The notes under the pieces were generated by a model. That model saw only the letters and a program-made list of their open reading frames with translations, ran no database searches and was not told where the DNA came from. The translations under genes were made by a program, and so were the position numbers. From Janthinobacterium psychrotolerans (lineage in GTDB: Bacteria > Pseudomonadota > Gammaproteobacteria > Burkholderiales > Burkholderiaceae_D), in the NCBI RefSeq assembly GCF_001677885.1, contig NZ_LOCQ01000054.1, positions 124,001-188,000 on the forward strand: a stretch of DNA of 64,000 bases, read 5' to 3'. This document shows, piece by piece, positions 38,775 through 47,208 of this stretch (within the stretch, counting starts at the first letter, position 1; every line of letters begins with the position of its first letter).

Positions 38775-39437
38775 ATGGATACGAACGTTGATTTCAAGGC
38801 AATTGCCGATCTGAATCTGGACGCCATCAAGGTCAAACTGATGCACCGCGAGTCCGGCGAAGGCTGGAGCCTGGAAAAGGCCAATGCGGTGGAGTTCGAA
38901 TACCGCCGCTTCCTGATCCTGATGAAGCAGTTTCCGGAAGAGGAAACGGCGCCATTGATGGATGTCGACACCTTCTGGCACTACCATATCCTCGACACCC
39001 TGAAATACGCGGCCGACTGCGACCAGGTGTTCGGCTACTTCCTGCACCATTTCCCGTATATCGGCCTGCGCGGCGAAGACGACGAAGCGGCCCACGCGCG
39101 CGTCGGCGAGCGCATGAAGCAGTTGTATGAACAGACGTTCGGTGAAGATTACGTGCGCGCCGAAACGGCCTACTCGGGCCGCGCGGTGCAGGCGGCGTAT
39201 TCGGGCCGCGCCGTGCAGGCCGCGTATTCCGGGCGCGCGGTGCAGGCGGCCGCCTATTCGGGGCGCGCGGTGCAGGTAGCGTATTCGGGACGGGCAACCG
39301 GTGCGGTCACGGCGTTTTCCAGCGCGCCAGCTTCGCTCGGCGCGGCGCTGGTAGCCACCTCGACCGCATCGTTGGCCGATGGGGATGTGAAGCGCTTCTA
39401 TATCGACCGGCCGGTATTGCGCCAGGATCATGCTTAA
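38775..39437 (+). CDS. GRDP-like (DUF1399-type) protein with tandem AYSGRAVQA tail repeats
   Basis: The first 125 residues look like the glycine-rich-domain-protein-like (GRDP) family: 'VEFEYRRFLILMKQFPEEET', 'MDVDTFWHYHILDTLKYAAD' and 'VFGYFLHHFPYIGLRGEDD', with W-H-HILDT-KY and C conserved. From residue 132 to 175 there are five near-identical nonapeptides AYSGRAVQA/V, then a Ser/Ala-rich linker and a charged C-terminus ('VKRFYIDRPVLRQDHA'). The function of the bacterial members is unknown to me. The repeat tail recalls multi-core peptide precursors, but no maturation gene is adjacent. Confidence 0.75.
   Translation: MDTNVDFKAIADLNLDAIKVKLMHRESGEGWSLEKANAVEFEYRRFLILMKQFPEEETAPLMDVDTFWHYHILDTLKYAADCDQVFGYFLHHFPYIGLRGEDDEAAHARVGERMKQLYEQTFGEDYVRAETAYSGRAVQAAYSGRAVQAAYSGRAVQAAAYSGRAVQVAYSGRATGAVTAFSSAPASLGAALVATSTASLADGDVKRFYIDRPVLRQDHA
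39168..39299 (+). repeat. tandem 27-base coding repeat
   Basis: Five tandem copies of a 27-base unit (the fourth preceded by one extra codon, the fifth partial), each coding AYSGRAVQ plus A or V. The copies differ at several third positions (for instance TAC/TAT and TCG/TCC), so the repeat is old enough to have drifted while its peptide was kept. Confidence 0.9.
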
Positions 39438-39532
39438 AGTTTGACGGCGGATTCACCGTGCTGGCTGCCGCACGCGGCAAACCCGTTTGAAACCCAGACG
39501 GCAGCTCTCAGTTTGCCGTCTGTCCGGCAGAC

Positions 39533-39772
39533 TCAGGCTGCCATCAGTTCGCGCAGTTCGCGAATGCTGAAGTCGCTGATTTCGTGCATGCGAATCAGGA
39601 TGGTGGCGCCGATCGGCAGGGTGTTGTGACGAATCTTGCTGATGACCGGTGGCGCCACTTCCAGCGCACGCGACAGGGCCGCGTCGTTTTTCAGTTGCAG
39701 CTTGTCGATGATGGCATCGAGCACGCGGTTAGGATTGTAGGTAGGCAGGGAGGTAATTTGTTTGAGAGACAT
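39533..39772 (-). CDS. small helix-turn-helix (Cro/CI-like) protein
   Basis: The 79-residue protein reads as a compact XRE-type fold: 'VLDAIIDKLQLKNDAALSRA', 'LEVAPPVISKIRHNTLPIGA', 'TILIRMHEISDFSIRELREL'. The second part has the recognition-helix pattern of a Cro-like binder. It has no effector or oligomerisation domain. Its upstream region is AT-rich. No adjacent target gene is obvious. Confidence 0.8.
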   Translation of the reverse strand: MSLKQITSLPTYNPNRVLDAIIDKLQLKNDAALSRALEVAPPVISKIRHNTLPIGATILIRMHEISDFSIRELRELMAA

Positions 39773-40011
39773 GGTGAGAAATCCGTACTTGTTGTATTAA
39801 GGCAAAAAAAGACTGGTCGTCGCTTTTGCGCTAATTCAGGGTCAACACACTAAAAAGCGCCATTGCTTGTGCGGCTTTTAGCCGACAGGCAATATAATAC
39901 ACTTATTTGTTGATTTTTGCTTAACTAGAGGCAAAAATGTGACAATTGAAGAGAATTTGCGCGTCTGGAATGTGCTAGAGGATAACTCAAAACATAATAC
40001 TTTGCTGCAAG
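39773..40011. other. AT-rich intergenic region
   Basis: This stretch is clearly more AT-rich than its surroundings. It contains TATAAT at 39893-39898 on the plus strand but no -35 at a normal distance. A GTG start with a purine-rich upstream at 39939 opens a frame that soon runs antisense to the next gene. No gene is supported. Confidence 0.4.
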
Positions 40012-40269
40012 TCATCCATTTTCAACAAAGCTGCCCTCGATATACCAGGACAGCAGCAGCAAGGTGCCCAGCCACGCCAGGTCGACCGACACCAGCCAGC
40101 CCTGCAGCGCGATGCTGGCGGGGCTCGGCGGCGCGCTGCCGCTGTGGCGATGGCGCCAGGCCAGCTGGCGGCGGATCTCTTCAGGCGCCGGCGGTGGCTG
40201 GCGTGCGCCCAAGCGCCGCCGCATGTAGGCGCGCACCTGCTCCTTGCTCGGCTGATTCAGAGCGGGCAT
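40012..40269 (-). CDS. small single-pass membrane protein, function unknown
   Basis: The 85-residue reading starts 'MPALNQPSKEQVRAYMRRRL', has a basic, Pro-rich middle and one C-terminal membrane segment ('VDLAWLGTLLLLSWYIEG'). There is no clear Shine-Dalgarno, and codon bias is only moderately convincing. It could be a real tail-anchored protein or a chance frame. Confidence 0.5.
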   Translation of the reverse strand: MPALNQPSKEQVRAYMRRRLGARQPPPAPEEIRRQLAWRHRHSGSAPPSPASIALQGWLVSVDLAWLGTLLLLSWYIEGSFVENG

Positions 40270-40416
40270 GGCAGGCGGCCGCCAGCCAGGCGGCAATCGG
40301 CTGATAAGGACAATGGCTGGTGCATGAGGGCCACCATAGCGCCGGCGCGCCGCAGCGCGTTTGCGCCGGCTCAAGCGGGCAACCGCACAGGCCAGGCGCC
40401 GCAGCGCCAGAACGGC

Positions 40417-40677
40417 TTACTTGTTTTTCTGGCGCACGCGCTGCTGTTGTTTTTCCTGCGTCTGCTGGCGGTTCTGCTTGCGCTCGAACAGGGTCACGGC
40501 GTCTTTCCCGGCCTGCTCCACGGTACGCATGGCTTCGTGGTCGTCGTGCGGCACGAAAAATTCGGCGTCCTGCGCCGCCATGACCAGCTTGATGGCGGCC
40601 TCGTCATCAAGGTCATACAGTTCTGTCAGGACAGTGGTGACTTCGTCGAGGAAGGCTTCGTAGGTCAGGGTACTCAT
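40417..40677 (-). CDS. small helical protein, function unknown
   Basis: The 86-residue product has AAGGATC before its ATG. It is acidic in the first half ('TTVLTELYDLDDEAAIKLVM') and strongly Gln/Arg/Lys-rich at the end ('KQNRQQTQEKQQQRVRQKNK'). It is fully helical and has no recognised domain. It lies between two minus-strand genes. Confidence 0.65.
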   Translation of the reverse strand: MSTLTYEAFLDEVTTVLTELYDLDDEAAIKLVMAAQDAEFFVPHDDHEAMRTVEQAGKDAVTLFERKQNRQQTQEKQQQRVRQKNK

Positions 40678-40760
40678 GGTGATCCTTAGGTAATCAGGCG
40701 CGCGGCAGACAGGCCATGCAAGCTTGCGGCCTGTGGAAAATGCGGAAACAACCGGGCATT

Positions 40761-41672
40761 TTAACTGATGCCGGCCTTGCCGTCAGTCAGTAACTGCAAG
40801 GCATCGGCCACCCGCGCATGGCGCAGGCGCACGCCCAGTTCGCGCTTCATGCGGCCATTGTCCAGGCGCCGCGATTCGGACATGAACGACAGCAGCATCG
40901 GCGTGACCACGTGCTTCAGCGCTTCACGCGGCAGCCGCGGCGCCCGCGCCAGGCCGAAGGCGTCGGCCACCGCATCGAAATACGCGGCCATCTTCATGTC
41001 GCTGTCGTCGCTGGCGTGGTAGACGCGCCCGCCCGCCTGCATGTGCCACAGCGCGCGCAGCACGATCGCCGCCAGGTCATCGGCATGGATGTGGTTGGTG
41101 TACACGTCGTCGGCGTCAACCAGCGCCGGCGTGCCTTCGCGCAAGCGTTTCAGTGGCAGGCGGTCGGCCGCATAGATGCCGGGCACGCGCAAAATCGCCA
41201 GGCGCGCGGCACGCCTGGCGCCCCAGGCGCGCAGCACGGTCTCGGCGTCGAGGCGGCGCCGCGCGCGCGCATTCGACGGCGCCGGCGTGCGTGTTTCATC
41301 GATCCGGGCGCCGCCGCAATCGCCATACACGCCGCTGGTGCTGACATACACCAGGCGCGCATGCTCAGGTAAAATGGCGGCCAGATTGCGCGTGCGCCGG
41401 TCCAGCAGGCCGCTGGCCTGCGGCGGCGCCAGGTGCAGCACCCAGGGCGCGATGCCGGCCAGGCGGCGCAAGCTGGCGCGGTCGTCGAGGTCGGCCACGA
41501 TGGGCACGGCGCCGGCGGCGCGCAATTCGGCACAGCGCTCAAGCTGGCTGGTCACGGCAAACACGCGAAAACGCGCGCCCAGCAGGGGCAGCAGCCGCAT
41601 GCCGACATCGCCACAGCCCAGTATCAGCAGGCGCGGCAGGCCCAAAGGTTGGCGCAAAGAGTGCTTTAACAT
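40761..41672 (-). CDS. NAD(P)-dependent epimerase-like oxidoreductase (YeeZ-like)
   Basis: The 303-residue protein has the Rossmann motif 'RLLILGCGDVGMRLLPLLGA', 'LVYVSTSGVYGDCGG' and 'YTNHIHADDLAAIVLRAL', as in atypical SDR epimerase-like proteins of the YeeZ type. The usual Tyr-x3-Lys catalytic pair is not clear. The start is either ATG 41672 or ATG 41681 three codons earlier; spacing from a GAG favours 41672. It is divergent from the flavin reductase gene with only about 20 bases between. Confidence 0.8.
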   Translation of the reverse strand: MLKHSLRQPLGLPRLLILGCGDVGMRLLPLLGARFRVFAVTSQLERCAELRAAGAVPIVADLDDRASLRRLAGIAPWVLHLAPPQASGLLDRRTRNLAAILPEHARLVYVSTSGVYGDCGGARIDETRTPAPSNARARRRLDAETVLRAWGARRAARLAILRVPGIYAADRLPLKRLREGTPALVDADDVYTNHIHADDLAAIVLRALWHMQAGGRVYHASDDSDMKMAAYFDAVADAFGLARAPRLPREALKHVVTPMLLSFMSESRRLDNGRMKRELGVRLRHARVADALQLLTDGKAGIS

Positions 41673-41693
41673 ATTTTTCATCTCAAGGATTGT

Positions 41694-42719
41694 ATGACTT
41701 TTCAAGTAACTGTTCAGCCCAGCGGCCACCAATTCAGCTGCGAAGCGGACGAAACGGTGCTGGCGGCGGCGATCCGCGCCGGCGTCGGCCTGCCTTACGG
41801 CTGCAAGAATGGCGCCTGCGGTTCCTGCAAAGGCAAGGTCGTATCCGGCAGCGTACAGCACAAGGCGCACCAGCAGCGCGCCCTGACGCCGGAAGAAGAA
41901 GCGGCCGGCATGTCGCTGTTCTGCTGCGCCACCACCAATGCCGACCTGGTCATCGAGGCGCGCGAAGTGGCCGGCAGCAGCGATTACCCGATCAAGAAAA
42001 TGCCGTCGCGCGTAACCACGCTGGAAAAAGTCGCCCCCGACGTGATGGTATTGACCTTGCAATTGCCGGCCGCCGAACGCCTGCAGTACCGCGCCGGACA
42101 GTATATCGAATTCATGCTGCGCGACGGCAAGCGCCGCTCCTACAGCATGGCCAGCGCGCCACAGGACGGCGGCCCGGTCACCCTGCATATCCGCCACCTG
42201 CCGGGCGGCCTGTTTACCGACCAGGTATTCACCACCATGAAGGAGCGCGACATTCTGCGCTTCGAAGGTCCCCTGGGCACCTTCTTCCTGCGCGATGACT
42301 CCGACAAGCCGGTGCTGCTGCTGGCCTCGGGCACCGGCTTTGCGCCGCTCAAAGCCATCGTCGAGCACATGATCCACCAACAGTCGAGGCGCCCGATCAC
42401 CCTGTACTGGGGCGCGCGCCGCCCGCATGACCTGTACATGGACGCCCTGTGCCGCCAGTGGGCGGCCAACTTGCCGCAGTTCACTTATGTGCCGGTGGTA
42501 TCGGAGGCGCTGCCGGAAGACGCCTGGCAGGGCCGCAGCGGCTTCGTGCACCAGGCGGTGATCGCCGACCTGCCCGACCTGTCCGGCTACCAGGTGTATG
42601 CCTGCGGAGCGCCGGTGATGGTCGATTCGGCCAAGCGTGATTTCGTGCAGCAATGCCGCTTGCCGGAAGAGGAATTCTACGCCGACGCCTTTACCACCGA
42701 GGCCGACCTGGCCAAATAA
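41694..42719 (+). CDS. 2Fe-2S/FAD oxidoreductase (CDP-6-deoxy-glucoseen reductase-like)
   Basis: The 341-residue protein has an N-terminal plant-type 2Fe-2S domain with 'CKNGACGSCKGKV' and a later 'CCATTNADL', then an FAD domain ('RSYSMASAP') and an NAD domain ('LLASGTGFAPLKAIVEHM', 'VYACGAPVMVDSA'). This is the layout of AscD/RfbI-like and phenol hydroxylase reductase proteins. In this group the protein is often a stand-alone NAD(P)H-flavin reductase. AAGGA precedes the ATG. Confidence 0.9.
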   Translation: MTFQVTVQPSGHQFSCEADETVLAAAIRAGVGLPYGCKNGACGSCKGKVVSGSVQHKAHQQRALTPEEEAAGMSLFCCATTNADLVIEAREVAGSSDYPIKKMPSRVTTLEKVAPDVMVLTLQLPAAERLQYRAGQYIEFMLRDGKRRSYSMASAPQDGGPVTLHIRHLPGGLFTDQVFTTMKERDILRFEGPLGTFFLRDDSDKPVLLLASGTGFAPLKAIVEHMIHQQSRRPITLYWGARRPHDLYMDALCRQWAANLPQFTYVPVVSEALPEDAWQGRSGFVHQAVIADLPDLSGYQVYACGAPVMVDSAKRDFVQQCRLPEEEFYADAFTTEADLAK

Positions 42720-42785
42720 CGCCGTCCGGAGCACAGGGCGGCGCGGCCGCCCGGCCCGCCCCCTGCCCCACTCTGGAAAGTCTGC

Positions 42786-44057
42786 ATGTCCACAGCAATC
42801 TCCGGCAACGGCTTCAGTGTCCTGCGCCACCGCAATTTCGCGTTCTACCTGTCCGCCCGCGTGCTGGGCACCCTGGCTGTCCAGATGCAAAGCGTGGCCA
42901 TCGGCTGGCAGGTGTACCAGCTGACGGGCAGCCTGTTCGACCTGGGCCTGATCGGCCTGGCGCAGTTCGCTCCCTTCCTGTTGCTGATTTTGCCAGCCGG
43001 CCATATCGCCGACCGCTACAACCGCCGCAATATCATCGCCTGGTGTTTGACGGCGCAGCTGGCCTGTGCGCTGGCGCTGCTGGCGTTTACCATTACCGGC
43101 CTGGCCATCGTCTGGCCGGTGTTCGCCGTGCTGGTGCTGTTCGGCAGTGCGCGCGCCTTCATGATGCCGGCCACCCAGGCCGTGCTGGTCAACATGGTGC
43201 CGAAGGAAAGCTTCAGCCGCGCGCTGGCGCTCAGCTCGTCGAGCTCGCATATCGCCATCATCCTCGGCCCTACTTTGGGCGGCCTGCTGTATCTCTTCGG
43301 CCCCAGGGTGGTCTACCTGATCTCGTCGGCACTGCTGGTGCTGTCGGTGCTGCTGATGCGCGCCACCACGCCGGCGCCGCAGATCGTCAAGCGCGAGCCG
43401 GTCAGTTGGTCGACTTTGCTCGAAGGCCTGCGCTTCGTCTGGTCGCGCCCCATCATGCTGGGCGCCATTTCGCTCGACCTGTTCGCCGTGCTGTTCGGCG
43501 GCGCCACCGCCCTGCTGCCGGCGCTGGCGCACGACGTGCTGCATATCGGCCCGACCGGCCTGGGCCTGCTGCGCACGGCGCCCGGCATCGGCGCGGCGCT
43601 GTGCTCGGTGCTGCTGGCGTTCCACCCGATCACGCGCCGGGTCGGCGCCTGGATGTTCGGCGGCGTGGCCGTGTTCGGCCTGGGCACCATCGTGCTGGGG
43701 TCGACCACCACCTTCCTGGTGGCGCTGGTGGCGCTGTTCCTGATGGGCGCCGGCGACATGGTCAGCGTCTATATCCGCCACCTGCTGGTGCAATACGAAA
43801 CCCCGGACGAGATACGCGGCAGGGTCAGCGCCGTCAATTCCGTCTTTATCGGCGCCTCGAACGAGCTGGGCGAATTCGAGTCCGGCGTCACGGCCGGCTG
43901 GTTCGGCCTGGTGCGCGCGGTGCTGTTCGGCGGCGCCGCCACCCTGGCCGTAACCGGCATCTGGGCGGTGCTGTTTCCGGTACTGTCGCGCATGGACCGC
44001 TTCCCCCACCACGAAAAGGAAGAGGCCGCCAAAACAGCCGCCGGCAAGCCGGCATAA
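42786..44057 (+). CDS. MFS transporter (MFS_3, EntS-like)
   Basis: The 423-residue protein has about 12 hydrophobic segments with 'LPAGHIADRYNRRNIIAWCL' in the loop 2-3 position and 'FGSARAFMMPATQAVLVNMV' as in the EntS/MFS_3 exporter class. It ends in a charged Lys/Ala tail. Co-directional with the reductase upstream (66 bases) and the DUF1345 gene downstream (40 bases), it may share a transcript with both. Substrate unknown. Confidence 0.88.
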   Translation: MSTAISGNGFSVLRHRNFAFYLSARVLGTLAVQMQSVAIGWQVYQLTGSLFDLGLIGLAQFAPFLLLILPAGHIADRYNRRNIIAWCLTAQLACALALLAFTITGLAIVWPVFAVLVLFGSARAFMMPATQAVLVNMVPKESFSRALALSSSSSHIAIILGPTLGGLLYLFGPRVVYLISSALLVLSVLLMRATTPAPQIVKREPVSWSTLLEGLRFVWSRPIMLGAISLDLFAVLFGGATALLPALAHDVLHIGPTGLGLLRTAPGIGAALCSVLLAFHPITRRVGAWMFGGVAVFGLGTIVLGSTTTFLVALVALFLMGAGDMVSVYIRHLLVQYETPDEIRGRVSAVNSVFIGASNELGEFESGVTAGWFGLVRAVLFGGAATLAVTGIWAVLFPVLSRMDRFPHHEKEEAAKTAAGKPA

Positions 44058-44097
44058 GGGCTACCATGTGCGCTCGTCGACTACGCCAACTTGCACC

Positions 44098-44763
44098 ATG
44101 AAAATACCGCTGCCCTTCCACGGCTTTGTCCGCAGCCGCCCTCACCTGAGCCTGGCCATCGTGATCGGCGTGGCGGCCGGCGTGCTGCTGCCGTCCAGCT
44201 GGGCGCCGATGACGCGGGTGCTGACGGCCTGGAATGTCGCCGTCTGGCTGTATCTGGTCACGATGGGCGCGATGATGATGCGCGCCAACCATCACAAGGT
44301 GAAACAGATGGCCAGGCGCCAGGACGAGCGGGCGGCGATGGTGCTGTGCGCGCTGTCGGTGGCGTCCGTGATGAGCTTGCTGGCCATCTTTTCGCAGCTG
44401 TCGTCGATCAAAAGCATGGGCGAGGAGCAGCGCGCCCTGCACTATGGTTTGACGATACTGACCCTGGTCGGCTCCTGGTTCCTGGTCGGCGCCCTGTTCT
44501 GCTTTCACTACGCCCACCTGTATTACCGCGCCGACGCCGACCGCCGGCCGTTGAAATTTCCCGATGACGAACAGGAACCCGACTACTGGGATTTCCTGTA
44601 TTTCGCCTTTACCCTGGCCGTCGCCGTGCAGACTTCGGACGTGACGGTGCAAACGCGCATGATGCGCCAGATCGTGCTGGGCCAGTCGGTGCTGAGTTTT
44701 TTCTTCAACCTGGTGGTGCTGGGCCTGTCGATCAATATCGCGGCCGGACTGATCAACAACTGA
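44098..44763 (+). CDS. DUF1345 membrane protein
   Basis: The 221-residue protein starts 'MKIPLPFHGFVRSRPHLSLA' and has five to six membrane segments; 'PDYWDFLYFAFTLAVAVQTS', 'DVTVQTRMMRQIVLGQSVLS' and 'FFFNLVVLGLSINIAAGL' are typical of DUF1345. The DVxVxxRxMR motif is preserved. The family has no known function. Confidence 0.88.
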   Translation: MKIPLPFHGFVRSRPHLSLAIVIGVAAGVLLPSSWAPMTRVLTAWNVAVWLYLVTMGAMMMRANHHKVKQMARRQDERAAMVLCALSVASVMSLLAIFSQLSSIKSMGEEQRALHYGLTILTLVGSWFLVGALFCFHYAHLYYRADADRRPLKFPDDEQEPDYWDFLYFAFTLAVAVQTSDVTVQTRMMRQIVLGQSVLSFFFNLVVLGLSINIAAGLINN

Positions 44764-44812
44764 ATAATTGACCTGGCTGAACCGTTAAGCCCCACTTAAT
44801 TGTGCGGCGCCC

Positions 44813-44839
44813 TTGAAATCAGGCAAACAGGAGTAAGAT
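44813..44839 (+). promoter_or_regulatory. possible sigma-70 promoter for the HPF-like gene
   Basis: TTGAAA (44813-44818) and TAAGAT (44834-44839) are 15 bases apart, with the ribosome-binding site about 90 bases downstream. The leader contains a small CGGGC/GCCCG hairpin and a T-run just before the Shine-Dalgarno. Confidence 0.35.
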
Positions 44840-44940
44840 AAGTCTCATGCAACGGTCATCCGCAGGCGACAGCCGCGCCAATGACCGGGCACAGCATGAC
44901 GCCCGTGTTGGGTTTTTTTCGAATTGACAGGAGATAGCAT

Positions 44941-45318
44941 ATGCAAATCAATATTCAAACCGACAGCACCATCGCCAACAACGCTGGACTGAACGAACAT
45001 GTGCAATCCGTACTGGAAACAGCCCTGAGCCGTTTCCGCGACAACATCACCCGCATTGAAGTCCACCTCAGCGACACCAACGGTCCCAAGGGCGGCGCGG
45101 ACGATATCCGCTGCGTGATGGAAGCGCGCGTAGCCGGCTACCAGCCGATCGCCGTCACCGAGCAAAATGCTTCCGTGCACCAGTCGGTCAGCGGCGCCAC
45201 CGACAAGCTGAAACGCGCCATCGACAGTGCGCTGGGCCGCCTGCAGGACAGCAAACGCCACGCCACCGGCAAGCATGCCGTCAATGACACGGCCGACGTC
45301 GAAGAAGCCGCCGAATAA
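44941..45318 (+). CDS. HPF/RaiA-family ribosome-associated protein
   Basis: The 125-residue protein has an HPF-like N-terminal domain: 'MQINIQTDSTIANNAGLNEH', 'LSRFRDNITRIEVHLSDTNG', 'DIRCVMEARVAGYQPIAV', then a helical segment and an acidic tail. HPF proteins bind the decoding centre and hibernate ribosomes; this one keeps the fold but is shorter than long HPF. A strong site (CAGGAGATAG) precedes the ATG and a terminator follows. Confidence 0.85.
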   Translation: MQINIQTDSTIANNAGLNEHVQSVLETALSRFRDNITRIEVHLSDTNGPKGGADDIRCVMEARVAGYQPIAVTEQNASVHQSVSGATDKLKRAIDSALGRLQDSKRHATGKHAVNDTADVEEAAE

Positions 45319-45343
45319 TTTCCCGCTTTTCTGATGAGACCTG

Positions 45344-45372
45344 GGCAGCCGATCAAGGCTGCCTTTGCTTTT
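45344..45372 (+). terminator. intrinsic terminator after the HPF-like gene
   Basis: GGCAGCC-GATCAA-GGCTGCC followed by TTTGCTTTT: a seven-pair stem and a U-rich tail, 26 bases after the stop. Confidence 0.8.
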
Positions 45373-45455
45373 GTGCAACACACTTTTACCAAAGTGCCGA
45401 GCTGGCGCTTACAAATCAGCCATAGTTATTACTGCCAAGAACGCTTTACGCTATC

Positions 45456-46472
45456 ATGATGAGCACGTACCGCCGCTTGCGCGGGCTCGTCTCTGGAAAG
45501 CATATCGTGGAAAAAATCGGCAATTTTGGCGCTTCAGGCTGCAACATCAGTGATCTTCAACTGTTTTGCGCCGCCGCCGATGACACCACGGCGGCCATGC
45601 TGGCGCCCTGCCCGGTGCTGCGCCTGGAGGCTGGCGAGGCGCTCAGTGACGCCAGCGGCGCCTGCCTGTATATCGTGCTGCGCGGCTCGCTGGCGGTGGC
45701 CACCGACACGCATACCGGCATGGACGATGGCACCGTCAGCAAGGTCCTGCCCGGCGAAAGCGTGGGCGAGCAATCGGTGCTCGATGAGGCGAGCAACCTG
45801 GTGGCTATTTCCGCTCTGGAAGAAACCGATGTACTGGTGATCGACGCGGTGCTGGTGTGGGAATTGATCGAACAGTCGAACGGCCTGGCGCGCAACCTGC
45901 TGCGGCTGATGTCGTTCCGCGTGCGCGCCGCCAACGCCCTGCTGCGCCGGCGCCAGAAACTGGGTGAGTTCTACCGGCAACTGTCGATGGTCGACAGCCT
46001 GACGGGCCTGTACAACCGCGCCTGGCTCAACGATTTATTGCCCAACATGATCACCACCGCCCACGACAGCGATGCACCGCTGTCGCTGGTAATGATCGAT
46101 CTTGACCATTTCAAGCGTTTCAACGACCAGCACGGCCACCAGGCCGGCGACCAGGCGCTGCGCATCGCCGCCCAGGTGCTGGGCGCGGCCCTGCGGCCCA
46201 CCGATTTTGCCGTGCGCTATGGCGGCGAGGAATTGATGGTAATTTTGCCTGACACACACCAGCCCATGGCCCTGCTGGTGGCCGAACGGCTGTGCGAACG
46301 GCTGCGGCAGGCCGTCATTTTCGAAGACCTGCGCTGCCCCCTGCCCCATGTCACGGGATCGTTCGGCGTGGCCAGCCTGTTGCCGCGCCAGCAAGAGCAC
46401 GACCTGATCGCCACGGCCGATGCGGCGCTGTACCGCGCCAAGGATGCCGGCCGCAACCGGGTTGCAGTGTAG
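45456..46472 (+). CDS. cyclic-nucleotide-binding-fold / GGDEF diguanylate cyclase
   Basis: The 338-residue protein has an N-terminal cNMP-binding-type beta-barrel ('GACLYIVLRGSLAVATDTHT', 'LPGESVGEQSVLDEASNLVA') and a GGDEF domain: 'MVDSLTGLYNRAWLNDLL', 'VMIDLDHFKRFNDQHGHQAG', 'FAVRYGGEELMVILPDT'. The active site is GGEEL, a functional variant. It should make c-di-GMP under control of an effector bound to the barrel. The ATG at 45456 has no ribosome-binding site; a GTG at 45507 with GGAAAG six bases before is a real alternative. Confidence 0.88.
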   Translation: MMSTYRRLRGLVSGKHIVEKIGNFGASGCNISDLQLFCAAADDTTAAMLAPCPVLRLEAGEALSDASGACLYIVLRGSLAVATDTHTGMDDGTVSKVLPGESVGEQSVLDEASNLVAISALEETDVLVIDAVLVWELIEQSNGLARNLLRLMSFRVRAANALLRRRQKLGEFYRQLSMVDSLTGLYNRAWLNDLLPNMITTAHDSDAPLSLVMIDLDHFKRFNDQHGHQAGDQALRIAAQVLGAALRPTDFAVRYGGEELMVILPDTHQPMALLVAERLCERLRQAVIFEDLRCPLPHVTGSFGVASLLPRQQEHDLIATADAALYRAKDAGRNRVAV

Positions 46473-46480
46473 CCCAAGGT

Positions 46481-47068
46481 TCAGGCGGCGGTTTCTGCTT
46501 TCTTGCTGCTGTTGGCGGCCACAAAATCGGCATAGCCTTTCTGCACCAGCTCATAGGTCTTGTCGATATTGCCGGCGATATCGCCCTGCAGCACGTTCAA
46601 GCCCTGCAGGATATCGCGCGCCTCCGAAAAGCCTTTGTCCATGCCGCCGGTAATGGTGCCCATGAATTTTTCCAGCGCGGCGTCATTGTCCATGCCGGGG
46701 TTCTGCTTCTTGAAGGCATCGAAAAAACCGGTCGACAGCGAGACGATGCGCTGGGCGGTTGCTTCGGCGCTGTTGTCCTGCGAGGCCGCGTTCTGCACGG
46801 CGTCGTCGCCAAAATCGGCCTTCAAGGCCTCGTTGATGCTGGTGATGGCCGATTTGTAGACCAGCGCCAGCGGATCGTTCTGCGAACTGATCGACACATT
46901 CATCGAGGCCTGCAAGATGGCGGCGTTGAGCTGCAGTTTCGAGCGGTCGTTGACGCTCATCTGCGCCTTGTCATCCTTGCCGGCAACGGCGCCGGTGGAA
47001 TTGCCCGCATTGCTGACGGAGCTCAGGGAACTGGCGGAATTGCCGCTTGTAGCGATGGGAATTGACAC
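46481..47068 (-). CDS. DUF5610-like protein
   Basis: The 195-residue product begins at a GTG with a perfect AAGGAGG seven bases before. Its first 40 residues are Ser/Ala/Asn-rich and probably disordered. The rest is helical with 'LQLNAAILQASMNVSISSQN', 'DPLALVYKSAITSINEALKA' and 'GGMDKGFSEARDILQGLNVL', as in DUF5610. No signal peptide. The function of the family is not known. It is convergent with the GGDEF gene. Confidence 0.7.
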   Translation of the reverse strand: MSIPIATSGNSASSLSSVSNAGNSTGAVAGKDDKAQMSVNDRSKLQLNAAILQASMNVSISSQNDPLALVYKSAITSINEALKADFGDDAVQNAASQDNSAEATAQRIVSLSTGFFDAFKKQNPGMDNDAALEKFMGTITGGMDKGFSEARDILQGLNVLQGDIAGNIDKTYELVQKGYADFVAANSSKKAETAA

Positions 47069-47208
47069 GATAGGCCTCCTTGGGCGGGAAATGTATGACA
47101 CCATGCGAGAATGCGCAGCACGACTGATCCTCTCTTTGATAGTATCGGCAACTATTCTGAAAACTGAAGCGGCGAATTTTTTCGCCGCCACCAACGCAAG
47201 CACCATCA

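Noticed and set aside
39496-39521. AGACGGCA/TGCCGTCT hairpin between convergent genes
   Set aside because: No U-tract on either strand, so not called as a terminator.
39939-40304. GTG frame with AGAGGC upstream beginning TIEENLRVWNVLED
   Set aside because: After about 30 plausible residues it becomes antisense to the next gene; perhaps a decayed gene start, but not supportable.
41673-44012. A long minus-strand extension upstream of the YeeZ-like gene
   Set aside because: Runs antisense through the reductase and MFS genes; real homology starts only at 41672.
44891-44919. Small hairpin and T-run before the HPF-like gene
   Set aside because: Stem of only five pairs and directly before the ribosome-binding site; too weak for a terminator or riboswitch call.
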